Assembly: GCA_023228425.1 (NCBI GenBank)
Contig: JALOBE010000002.1
Location: 113,492 to 177,491, forward strand
DNA length: 64,000 nucleotides
Direction: 5' to 3'
Origin: Syntrophales bacterium
GTDB taxonomy: Bacteria; Desulfobacterota; Syntrophia; Syntrophales; UBA2210
Position numbers and translations under genes: made by a program. Shown here in pieces: positions 39,522-47,790 of the stretch. How positions within the stretch are numbered: the first letter of the stretch is position 1; each line of letters begins with the position of its first letter. The notes beneath the pieces are model-generated. The model was given only the letters and a program-made list of their open reading frames with translations, had not been told where the DNA came from and searched no databases.

Positions 39522-42131
39522 TCAGTGACCGACGGCATTCCCGGGGGCGCCCGGGAATTTCACCGAATCGGAGATGACCTCGAATATGACAATTCCCCCG
39601 GGGGTTTCAGCAACAGTAATCGTACCCGCTTCCCGGAGGTTGAAGTGGGACTGGGTTGCCCGGCGGGTCATTTCACTCATGAGGATTCCCTGCGTATTTT
39701 GTTTCGTCAGTTCCTGAAGCCGGAACAGGGTATTGACGGAATCGCCTATGACGGTGTAATCCATTTTCTTCTCGAAACCGATATTGCCCACGACGACTTC
39801 ACCGGTGTGTATACTGACGCCTATGGCCAGTGATACCTGAAATTGTGCCATAAGCAGCTTGTTCAGATCGTGGAGGGCTTCTTTCATTTCCAGGGCAGCC
39901 CTGACAGCATTGTCCGCGTCGGAGGGGCTTGAGACCAAGGCTCCGAAGAGGGCGAGGAAGCCGTCACCGAGGTATTTGTCAACGATCCCGTCATTCTCGA
40001 AAACGATTTCACCCATGACGGAAAAAAAGCGGTTAAGGAGGGATACGGTCTTTTGCGGTCCGATTCGCCGCGCCAGGACTGAAAAATTCCTGATATCGAG
40101 ATTGAGCAGCGTCAGCGTGCGAAACTCATCATGCACCATAACGCCGGTTTCGGTACCGTGAATGATCTTCTCCACCACTTCTTTCGGCACGAATTTCTGG
40201 AATATTTTTCTCACTTCCCGTTCGTGTTCCGCCAGAGAGAGGGTTTCCCTGTAGAGGCGGGCATTTTCCAGGGCAATGCTTACCGAGGATGCGATCGACT
40301 GGAGAAGCCGAGTGTCGTCATCATTAAAATCATCGGTTATCTTGTTGAGTACCTTCAGAACGCCGATCACTCTGCCCTGCGATATGAGGGGAACCGCCAG
40401 GACCGATCGTGTATTGAAGAGAGTCCTCGAATCGATTTCTCCGAGGAAAAAGCTTGAAGCCTTCACATCATTGACCACCACCGTCTCCCCCCGGGCGGCC
40501 GCATAACCCGAGATCCCCTGCCCCAGCTTCAGGGGACTGCTTTTCAGAGCTTGCGTGTCCAGACCGAAAGCAACGGCGAAAACGAGCTCGTTGTTCTCCA
40601 CAAGCAGTAATGACCCTGCCTCCGCATCCATGGTATTCCTGATCATGTCCATGGTGTAGGAAAGCACCCTGTCTATGTCAAAGATCGACGATGCGAGGAC
40701 CCCTCCTATCTGCTTGAGTGTCGCCAGCTCGCCGCTTTTCCGGGCTACCGTCGTGGACAACTCGTTCTTTAAAACGGCAAGAGCCAGGGAGGAACTCACC
40801 TGTTTTATGAAGTCCCGCATTCCTTCCGCCTCTTCTTTCTTCAGCCCGCATAGAATCAGAACCCCCATAACAGTTCCATCATTTCTCATGGGGACGATGA
40901 GGGCGGAACCCGAGATTGTCCCGGCAAGAAGATCTTTTTCGGGTGAAGGCGGAAGATCCGTCGTTTTGTGGATGACAAGGGACATTCCCTGCCGTATGAC
41001 CTGTTCGAAAAAGGAAGTATCGGCCGAATAGCGCGTTCCATGCTTGAGAGGGGAATCTCCCGGCTCGTAAAAATCGTACAGCTGGAGTTCATCCGTACGG
41101 GTGCTGTCGTGTATCAGGACTGCCGCCCGCTGGAACCCCATCTCATTGCGCACCTCATTCAGTATGGTCTGAACCAGTTCCTTCCCCCTGAGACTCGATC
41201 CGAGGGCAACGGATACCCGGTCAAGCACCTGGACCGTCCTGGCCTTTCGCTCCCGCTCCCGCATGAGGCGGAGGTTTTCAAAGGTGAAGGCGGCGTTGCT
41301 GATGAGGGGAGATATGATGTCGGCCGTCTCCGTGGTGAAAGGCGCTTGATCCATTCTTCGCGAAACGGTGATCACGCCGATTATGTCCCTGATTGTCTTG
41401 ATGGGCATGCAGATAAAGGACTTGGTTCCGTACTGAGAACGGTTGATTCGGCCAAATCGGCTGTCCGTCTCGATATTCTCGATGACCAGGGGTGACTTGT
41501 TCATAACTGCGTACTTGGCGATACTCGTGGAAAACTTTATACGATCTCCGATGGAAATGAGGGTACCCGTGCCGATGGATGCCTTGACGACAAAGTGGTC
41601 CCTGTCTTCCCGGTCGATCAGCATAACCGATCCGATATCGGCCCTCGCCAGTTTCAGGGCCCGCTCGAGGGTCATGTACAGTACCTCTTCAGGATCCAGG
41701 GTAACGTAGCACAGGTCAGCCAGTTCCTTGAGAACGGAAAGATCCGATACCTTGTTTTCAAGCATGTCATGGGTCGCCGAGAGCCGCTCTTCGACGGCGC
41801 TGAAGGACTCGGCTATGACTTTCAACTCATCGGCGCCGAATCGGGGGTGTACCTCGAGGGGCAAAGACGAAGCCCGGTCGGCCAGACTCCTTGACATGTG
41901 CGAAACACGGTCAAAGGTTCTTCTGAGGACCATCACGCCTGCAAGAGAAAAGACGAGGATCATCAGAAAGTACCAGGGGGTAGCGCTGTCCGTCAGAATG
42001 TCGTTTTTGAGAGCGAAAAAAAGAAAGCCGAACGTGGGCGCGAGAAAAAAAAGCGCGAATATGATCTTCAGCTTGTAGGAAAGGCTCTTGTTCGTGATGG
42101 AGGCCTCCCCGAGCCATCTGTCGAGACTCAT
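39522..42131 (-). CDS. Membrane-bound triple-GAF class III nucleotidyl cyclase
   Basis: An 869-residue sensor enzyme. Two membrane helices (about residues 23-43 and 52-70) and a HAMP-like linker precede three GAF domains (about 150-300, 320-470 and 490-640). A C-terminal class III cyclase domain (about 670-850) follows. Catalytic features are LNLDIRNFS with the first metal Asp, KYLGDGFLALFG with the second, and VIGDSVNTLFRLQ keeping the Asn-xxx-Arg spacing. It should make cAMP or cGMP in response to signals bound by the GAF domains. The ATG at 42131 follows GGAAGG. It lies upstream of the efflux operon on the same strand. Confidence 0.9.
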   Translation of the reverse strand: MSLDRWLGEASITNKSLSYKLKIIFALFFLAPTFGFLFFALKNDILTDSATPWYFLMILVFSLAGVMVLRRTFDRVSHMSRSLADRASSLPLEVHPRFGADELKVIAESFSAVEERLSATHDMLENKVSDLSVLKELADLCYVTLDPEEVLYMTLERALKLARADIGSVMLIDREDRDHFVVKASIGTGTLISIGDRIKFSTSIAKYAVMNKSPLVIENIETDSRFGRINRSQYGTKSFICMPIKTIRDIIGVITVSRRMDQAPFTTETADIISPLISNAAFTFENLRLMRERERKARTVQVLDRVSVALGSSLRGKELVQTILNEVRNEMGFQRAAVLIHDSTRTDELQLYDFYEPGDSPLKHGTRYSADTSFFEQVIRQGMSLVIHKTTDLPPSPEKDLLAGTISGSALIVPMRNDGTVMGVLILCGLKKEEAEGMRDFIKQVSSSLALAVLKNELSTTVARKSGELATLKQIGGVLASSIFDIDRVLSYTMDMIRNTMDAEAGSLLLVENNELVFAVAFGLDTQALKSSPLKLGQGISGYAAARGETVVVNDVKASSFFLGEIDSRTLFNTRSVLAVPLISQGRVIGVLKVLNKITDDFNDDDTRLLQSIASSVSIALENARLYRETLSLAEHEREVRKIFQKFVPKEVVEKIIHGTETGVMVHDEFRTLTLLNLDIRNFSVLARRIGPQKTVSLLNRFFSVMGEIVFENDGIVDKYLGDGFLALFGALVSSPSDADNAVRAALEMKEALHDLNKLLMAQFQVSLAIGVSIHTGEVVVGNIGFEKKMDYTVIGDSVNTLFRLQELTKQNTQGILMSEMTRRATQSHFNLREAGTITVAETPGGIVIFEVISDSVKFPGAPGNAVGH

Positions 42132-42236
42132 GGAGCCAACCTTCCGGCGACACCTGCCGGTACCGCCCTCAAAGGATTCAGGACGCCGGAGCGACCGCAT
42201 CCTTCGAGTGCAGCGCGGCTTCGGTGGAAAAAATGG

Positions 42237-42749
42237 TTACCTGCAGCTTGTATCATCAAATTCAAAGAATCGTTGTTGTGGGGCCCCGCAGACAGGACAG
42301 GCGTCAGGGACACCACCCTCGGCTACGTAGCCGCAAAGGTCGCAGATATAGTAGAGCGTTTCATGATCCGAAGCCATGGCGTTCAGGGCATCCTTATAAA
42401 GCCGGGCGTGTGTTTCTTCCACATCCCTGCTGTGAGTGAAATACAGCGCGGCCGTCTTGTCCCCGGCCTCCTGCGCTTTTTTGATGAATTCCGAGTAGGC
42501 GACCTGAGCCACCGACTCTTCCGACTCGAAACTCGCCGCGAGGTTCTCTTCAGTGGATCGGATCTCCCGCAACAACTTCAACGCCCGGGTTCCGTGTATG
42601 GCTTCCGAGGCCGCGATAACCCTGAAAAGCCTCCCGATCTGGGGATAGCCTTCCTTGTCTGCTTTTTCGGCATATACCTTCAACCGCAACACGGCTTTTG
42701 CCTCTCCGTCGAAGGCCCGCTTCAGTGCCTCCTTGATGGTGATGTTCAT
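42237..42749 (-). CDS. Rubrerythrin
   Basis: A 170-residue rubrerythrin. The four-helix diiron domain shows EAKAVLRLKVYAEKA, EAIHGTRAL, ESEESVAQVAYSEF and VEETHARLY with the Glu/His ligands. A C-terminal rubredoxin-like iron site has CDLCGY and CPVCGAPQ. It reduces hydrogen peroxide in anaerobes. An electron donor, rubredoxin, is encoded next on the same strand, upstream of a dispersed repeat. Confidence 0.93.
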   Translation of the reverse strand: MNITIKEALKRAFDGEAKAVLRLKVYAEKADKEGYPQIGRLFRVIAASEAIHGTRALKLLREIRSTEENLAASFESEESVAQVAYSEFIKKAQEAGDKTAALYFTHSRDVEETHARLYKDALNAMASDHETLYYICDLCGYVAEGGVPDACPVCGAPQQRFFEFDDTSCR

Positions 42750-42840
42750 GGATGACGCCTCTCGTCCCGTAGTATCCTCCGACGGTTTCGTACAAATGGT
42801 GCCGGAGGCACGCCTTCCGGCACTAAGGCCGAATGCTGCT

Positions 42841-42972
42841 CGATCGCGCTCTTTCCTTCGTCACTGCGGCGTACTTCACAGTACGCATCACTCCTCAGGA
42901 TGCGCGCGCCGAACCGCAAGGGGTTTTTACAAAGCCGTCATCTATCAGACGTTTTCGACTTTCTACGAGTTC
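42841..42972 (-). repeat. Dispersed intergenic repeat, inverted copy
   Basis: Read on the minus strand it contains GAACTCGTAGAAAGTCG, GACGGCTTTGTAAAAA, GCGCGCGCATCCTGAGGA and GTACGCCGCAGTGACGAAGG. The same blocks in the same order occur at 53350-53475, and most of them at 62697-62815. It separates rubrerythrin from rubredoxin. Confidence 0.75.
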
Positions 42973-42980
42973 TCCTTCTT

Positions 42981-43139
42981 TCATTCCGGTGAAAACTGGC
43001 TCTTGTCGGCTCCACAGACGGGACAGGTCCAATCCTCCGGCAGGTCTGAAAAGGGGGTCCCCGCAGGGATGCCGCCCTCTGAATCCCCCTCGGCGGGGTC
43101 ATAGACATAGCCGCATACATCACAGACATACCGCTCCAT
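42981..43139 (-). CDS. Rubredoxin
   Basis: A 52-residue rubredoxin beginning MERYVCDVCGYVYDPAEGD and continuing TPFSDLPEDWTCPVCGADKS, with the two CxxCG iron knuckles at C6/C9 and C39/C42. The ATG at 43139 has AGGAGG upstream. It carries single electrons in the cytoplasm, here most likely to rubrerythrin, and formerly perhaps to the decayed FprA enzyme encoded just upstream. Confidence 0.95.
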   Translation of the reverse strand: MERYVCDVCGYVYDPAEGDSEGGIPAGTPFSDLPEDWTCPVCGADKSQFSPE

Positions 43140-43154
43140 AGTTGAACCTCCTCT

Positions 43155-43474
43155 TTATGTAGTTACAGACGTTGCATCGGCCGACCCACCCACAGGATCC
43201 GAAAGCGGCTTCCGGCAGGATGCCCGGAGGAAGTCGCCGGTGAGAGGGGCATCCGCCATGGACGGAAGCAGGTTGTTCTCGTGCATCGGCGATCCCGCGG
43301 CGCGTATGCCCGCGTCGATAGCATGGCTTCGCAGGCCCTATCGATACAGCACAGGGCGTCCGTGGGCATGAGCTTCACCGTGATCCCCTTTTCAGCACGT
43401 CCCCTGGAAATGACCCGGGTCATAAGTTCCGTACTCTGCCACATTGGGAGATAAAGAACAACCGTTTTTTGTGG
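43155..43474 (-). pseudogene. Decayed FprA/rubredoxin:oxygen oxidoreductase flavodoxin domain
   Basis: One frame reads TVVLYLPMWQSTELMTRVISRGRAEKGITVKLM, the start of the FMN-binding flavodoxin domain of FprA-type flavo-diiron proteins. It then goes out of register. A second frame continues AAGSPMHENNLLPSMAD, matching the family VGSPTxNNGLLPT block, and stops at 43155. The metallo-beta-lactamase-like N-terminal domain is missing upstream. A frameshift plus 5' loss make this a remnant, lying directly before rubredoxin, the classic partner of this enzyme. Confidence 0.72.
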
Positions 43475-43747
43475 ATTTCCGGTTTGTCCGCCGGCTATGG
43501 GAGGCGGCGGAGCCGCTGATGTTCCTCTTCCTCCGGGGGGAACCGCAGCCGCTTACTTCTGCGGCCTTCATGACGCCGGCCGGGATTTTTCTCCTCCCCT
43601 CCGTTCCGGGTTCATATGGGTGATACTGTAATGGTCCCGCAGTGTTTTGGCAAACAAAAAAACAGTGACGGTCCCCTCAAAATTCACCTGTATCGTGGGG
43701 TCGGATTACGGTATAGTCTGGAAAAACATCGGATACAGACCGCCGCC
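43475..43747. other. Intergenic region without a recognised gene
   Basis: About 270 bases between the FprA remnant and the divergent transglutaminase-like gene. No gene or clear terminator seen; the missing FprA N-terminal domain is not here. Confidence 0.5.
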
Positions 43748-45220
43748 ATGAGATCGTCCCGCGCCTTCAAAATAGCCGCCAATCTTCTTATCCTTATCGT
43801 CTGGGGAGGGACCCTCTTTTTTCTTTTGAAACAGGAGGATCTCCTCCCGGGGACTGTCGAACCGCAGTCTTTCGAACTTCGCATTCCTGCCGAAACCGAA
43901 ATCGACTCTTGGCGAAGCGTCTATGTGGACGACGTCTGGATAGGGTATGTACACGTTCTCTACGGTCGCGGAACAGAGGGATTCACGGCGGCCACCACCT
44001 CCCTTCTCAGGTTCGGCATGTTCGGCCAACCCCGGGAACTTCTCATCGAAAGCCGACAGCTGCTCGATGACGCTCATCGTCTCCTGGAATTTGAAACGGC
44101 CATATCGGGACTCGTCGGGATTACCGTCAGCGGCAGACGATCGGGGGACGGACTTCATGTCACCATGGCCTACGGCGATGTTACCATGGGGAAATTTTTC
44201 GAGTTGGATGACCGTGTCTTTCTCGACCAGGGCATCGTACAGGTCTATCGGGGAACGGACCTGTCACCGGGGGACACCCGCCTCCTCCGAGTACTCAACC
44301 CCATGACCCTCCAGTCAGAAACGGCGACCCTCCGCGTACTCGACAGGGAAGAGGGTCTTCTGGTCATGGAAACACATATCGCGGGCCTGACGACTACATC
44401 GTGGATTGACGACCGGGGCCTGGTGGTCCGGGAGAAAACGCCCAACGGCTGGTCCATCGTGGCGGAATCGCGTGAATCGGTTCAGCGGCACCTCGAAGCT
44501 TCGGCTCTCACGCCGGTTGACATCCTGGAGAAGGTTGCCGTGCCCGCGTCAGGAAAACTCCCCCGTCCCCGATCGGTACGCTCCCTGACGCTGAGGGTCT
44601 CCGGCTGTGACATCGCGGACATTCCCTGCAGGGAGCCCCGCCAGGTGCTTCTCGATCCCGACCGGGGATTGATCCGCATAACCGCTCACGACGAATCATC
44701 CCTCGGCGGGATTTCTCTGCCCGCTGCCGGTCCAAAGCCTGAGTCCCGCCTGGAACCCTCCCTCTGGATCGACAGCAACGATCCCGCCATAGGGGCCATG
44801 GCCCGAAGCATCGTGGGCGGCGAGACAGACGCCTGGAAGGCCTCCCGCCTTATCAGCGACTGGGTGTACCGGAACATCGAGAAAGTCCCGAATCCCCATG
44901 TCCCCATCGCGACGGAGGTTTTGAAGCACCGCCGGGGGGACTGCAACGAACACACGTCCCTCTTCGTCGCCCTGGCCCGGGCGGCGGGCATACCGGCGGA
45001 TATGTCCGCAGGCCTGGTATACCTGGAGGGCGCCTTTTATTACCATGCCTGGCCTCGGGTATTCGTGGGAACCTGGGTGGACATGGACCCCACATTTGGA
45101 GAAGCTGTGGCAGACGCGACTCACCTGGAACTGGTTTCGGGCGATTTCTCGGCCCAGGGGCGCATAGCGATGACCATGGGAAGGATCGGGCTTGAAATTA
45201 TCGATTTCGAAGAGATGTAA
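43748..45220 (+). CDS. Membrane-anchored transglutaminase-like protein
   Basis: A 490-residue protein with an N-terminal membrane anchor (about residues 8-27) and a large beta-rich extracytoplasmic region. A C-terminal transglutaminase-like domain keeps a complete Cys-His-Asp triad: RRGDCNEHTSLFVALARAAG, FYYHAWPRVFV and VDMDPTFGE. Such proteins act as proteases or peptide-modifying enzymes in the envelope. It is 5 bases upstream of an ABC transporter gene pair and presumably works with it. The start at 43748 is chosen to place the anchor near the N-terminus; a longer frame begins at 43616. Confidence 0.82.
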   Translation: MRSSRAFKIAANLLILIVWGGTLFFLLKQEDLLPGTVEPQSFELRIPAETEIDSWRSVYVDDVWIGYVHVLYGRGTEGFTAATTSLLRFGMFGQPRELLIESRQLLDDAHRLLEFETAISGLVGITVSGRRSGDGLHVTMAYGDVTMGKFFELDDRVFLDQGIVQVYRGTDLSPGDTRLLRVLNPMTLQSETATLRVLDREEGLLVMETHIAGLTTTSWIDDRGLVVREKTPNGWSIVAESRESVQRHLEASALTPVDILEKVAVPASGKLPRPRSVRSLTLRVSGCDIADIPCREPRQVLLDPDRGLIRITAHDESSLGGISLPAAGPKPESRLEPSLWIDSNDPAIGAMARSIVGGETDAWKASRLISDWVYRNIEKVPNPHVPIATEVLKHRRGDCNEHTSLFVALARAAGIPADMSAGLVYLEGAFYYHAWPRVFVGTWVDMDPTFGEAVADATHLELVSGDFSAQGRIAMTMGRIGLEIIDFEEM

Positions 45221-45225
45221 ATGAA

Positions 45226-45948
45226 ATGATCGAACTGCGGAACCTTACAAAGCGTTTCGGAAAAACAGTCGCCGTTGACGACCTGTCTCTTGTCATCGGG
45301 AAAGGAGAATTTTTTACCATCATCGGACCGAACGGCGCGGGCAAAACCACCACACTGAAGCTCGTGGCGGGCCTGCTCAAACCGACAGGAGGCAGGGTTT
45401 TCGTCGGCGGCTTCGACATGGCCGGGCAGTCGGACAGGGCAAAATCCATAATGAGCTATATTCCGGACATCCCCTACGTGTACGAAAAACTCACAGGCAG
45501 AGAATTTCTTTATTTCACCGGTGAACTCTACCGGCTCGATCCCCGGCGCTACAGGGCCGATACCGAGGAACTTCTCGAGCTTTTCCTCATGAAAGACCAG
45601 GCGAACCAGCTCCTTGAAAGTTATTCCCACGGCATGCGCCAGAAAATCGTCATCTCTTCGGCCCTGCTGTCGGATCCGCGAATTATCATCATTGACGAAC
45701 CGATGGTCGGCCTCGACCCGAGAAGTATTCGCCTCGTGAAGGATATTCTGCGAAAACGGGCCCTGGGAGGGACCACGGTGTTCATGTCGACCCATACGCT
45801 CTCCCTGGCCGAAGAAATCTCCGACCGCCTTGGAATCATCCACCAGGGAAAGTTTGTCGCCTTGGGCAACGCCGGGGACATCAAGAAGGCCGCCGTGGAT
45901 TCCGAAGGGCTGGAAGACGTGTTCCTCAAGATGACGGCGGAGGACTGA
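45226..45948 (+). CDS. ABC transporter ATP-binding protein
   Basis: A 240-residue ABC ATPase: Walker A GPNGAGKTTT (about residues 36-45), signature SHGMRQK in place of LSGGQ, Walker B IIIIDEPMVGLD and the H-loop MSTHTLS. The type matches exporters of the CcmA/ABC-2 group. It is followed 4 bases later by a large permease gene. Together with the transglutaminase-like protein upstream it forms a three-gene unit. Confidence 0.92.
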   Translation: MIELRNLTKRFGKTVAVDDLSLVIGKGEFFTIIGPNGAGKTTTLKLVAGLLKPTGGRVFVGGFDMAGQSDRAKSIMSYIPDIPYVYEKLTGREFLYFTGELYRLDPRRYRADTEELLELFLMKDQANQLLESYSHGMRQKIVISSALLSDPRIIIIDEPMVGLDPRSIRLVKDILRKRALGGTTVFMSTHTLSLAEEISDRLGIIHQGKFVALGNAGDIKKAAVDSEGLEDVFLKMTAED

Positions 45949-45952
45949 CGCC

Positions 45953-47638
45953 ATGGACGGCATGCGGGGCCTCGCCTTCGCCAGGTTCAGGATTCTGAAA
46001 AACAGCATCGCCGGTATCCGGCGCGAACCGCCCCTCAAGATTGTTTTCATAGCAACCCTCACGACATTCTTCTGGTTCGGGGCTTTCCTTCTCTTCCACC
46101 GGGGACTGACCTTCTTCCATACCATTCCCATCGTCGGGCCGGTGCTTGTCGACGAAGCTCTGTACATTTTCTTTGCCGTTCTCTTTATCATGCTGGCCCT
46201 GAGTTCCGTCATCGTCTGCCACTCGACGCTTTTCGGTTCCCCTGAAGTCCGGTTTCTCTTTTCCCGGCCCGTGGACCATGAGACCATTTACTTTTACCGC
46301 CTCATCCAGGCAGGCATTTTCAGTTCCTGGGCCTTCCTGTTTCTCGGCATTCCCTTTCTCATCGCCTATGCCCTCATCAAGAGCGCCTCCCCCTGGTTTT
46401 ACCTGGCCATCCCCGGCTGGTTCGCTGTCTTCGTCATACTTCCAACGGCGATGGCCGCCCCGGTCGTTCTGGTCATGGTCCGGCTTTTCGACTACCGGAG
46501 AGTAAGGTATTTCTTTATAGCCGTGGTTCTCCTGGTTCTTGTCGTGCTGTACTGGTACTACAGGACGACAATCGCCCCTGAGGCCCGTGCGGACAGCGAC
46601 ATCGTCTCTTTCATGGGAACCTTTCTCCATCACCTCCGAATCCTGAAACATCCCTTCTATCCCGGGTACTGGATGGCCTCGTCCATCATCCGGGCGGCGG
46701 CGGCGCAACCATCAGTCGCGCTGGTGTACTTTTCCGTTTACGGGGCAACGTCGCTGGTAACGCTTCAGATCAACCGGTTTGCGGCGAAGCGACTGTTTTA
46801 CGGGGGTTGGCTCGCCTCACAGAACCGTTCCAAACGGAGAGTACACTCCCCTGACTCAGGTCCGGCGAATTACCTGTTCAGAGTATTTTCTATCCTTCCA
46901 CGGCCGATAGCCGCCCTGGTCATCAAAGATATCAGGATATTTTATCGTGATTTCAGCCAGTACTCACAGTTCACCATCTACCTGGCCATCCTCGGCGTCT
47001 ACATATTCAACCTCCGCTCCATGCCCATGTCGGTGGACAATCCCTACTGGAAGATGATCGTTGTCTACCTCAACCTGGCTGCCACGTTCCTGGTACTGGC
47101 TGGCTTCAGTGTACGGTTTCTCTTCCCCCAGGTAAGCCTTGAGGGGAACAAGGTCTGGATGCTGGGCCTTGCCCGGCTGACGTTCCGGCAACTGGTCATG
47201 CAGAAATTCTTCTTCAATCTCGTCCCCCTCCTCCTGATAAGTGAACTGCTCATGGTGTCCACAAACCTGATGCTCGAAACACCGCGGGACCTTTTTATCA
47301 TAACCTGCTCACTTGCCGCCCTGGCGAGCGCCGCCCTGGTGGGGCTCGCCCTGGGCCTCGGATCGCTCTACCCGAACTTCAAGGAGGAAAATCCCTCCCG
47401 TATCGTCTCCGGATTCGGGGGAACGCTGAATTTCATAATCGCCCTGGTCTATGTGATGGTTCTTGTTTTTATTTTCGCCCTGCCCTATTTTGCCTATGAA
47501 GTTCACCACGCCATGACTGAAGCGACATTCCGTCTCTGCCTCACGGCATCCTGGATCGTGGCGCTGGCGGCGACATCGGCAACATGCCTGCTTCCGATGT
47601 GGGCGGGATGCAGGCATCTCGAACGCAGCGAGTTTTAA
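45953..47638 (+). CDS. ABC transporter permease, large membrane protein
   Basis: A 561-residue protein with about twelve hydrophobic segments and no soluble domain, consistent with the large ABC-2-like permeases that pair with the ATPase encoded 4 bases upstream. No motif identifies the cargo. A segment near residues 310-330 (LPRPIAALVIKDIRIFYRD) resembles the cytoplasmic coupling region often seen in these permeases. Confidence 0.8.
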   Translation: MDGMRGLAFARFRILKNSIAGIRREPPLKIVFIATLTTFFWFGAFLLFHRGLTFFHTIPIVGPVLVDEALYIFFAVLFIMLALSSVIVCHSTLFGSPEVRFLFSRPVDHETIYFYRLIQAGIFSSWAFLFLGIPFLIAYALIKSASPWFYLAIPGWFAVFVILPTAMAAPVVLVMVRLFDYRRVRYFFIAVVLLVLVVLYWYYRTTIAPEARADSDIVSFMGTFLHHLRILKHPFYPGYWMASSIIRAAAAQPSVALVYFSVYGATSLVTLQINRFAAKRLFYGGWLASQNRSKRRVHSPDSGPANYLFRVFSILPRPIAALVIKDIRIFYRDFSQYSQFTIYLAILGVYIFNLRSMPMSVDNPYWKMIVVYLNLAATFLVLAGFSVRFLFPQVSLEGNKVWMLGLARLTFRQLVMQKFFFNLVPLLLISELLMVSTNLMLETPRDLFIITCSLAALASAALVGLALGLGSLYPNFKEENPSRIVSGFGGTLNFIIALVYVMVLVFIFALPYFAYEVHHAMTEATFRLCLTASWIVALAATSATCLLPMWAGCRHLERSEF

Positions 47639-47725
47639 GAAGGAAACCGCACAACCCTCCGCCCCGGAAGGTTAAAAGCGGCGTCAACGTGTTTTTTTTA
47701 CTGGACAAAATCGGAAGAAATTCTA

Positions 47726-47755
47726 TTGTCAGCATGACGGCAGGAATGCTATAAG
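47726..47755 (+). promoter_or_regulatory. Candidate promoter of the GAF-GspE gene
   Basis: TTGTCA at 47726-47731 with an 18-base spacer to TATAAG at 47750-47755. Transcription would begin about 47762, which favours the ATG at 47791 over the one at 47770. Confidence 0.55.
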
Positions 47756-47790
47756 ATATCACAACGTCCATGGAAAGCAGAGAGCCCTCT

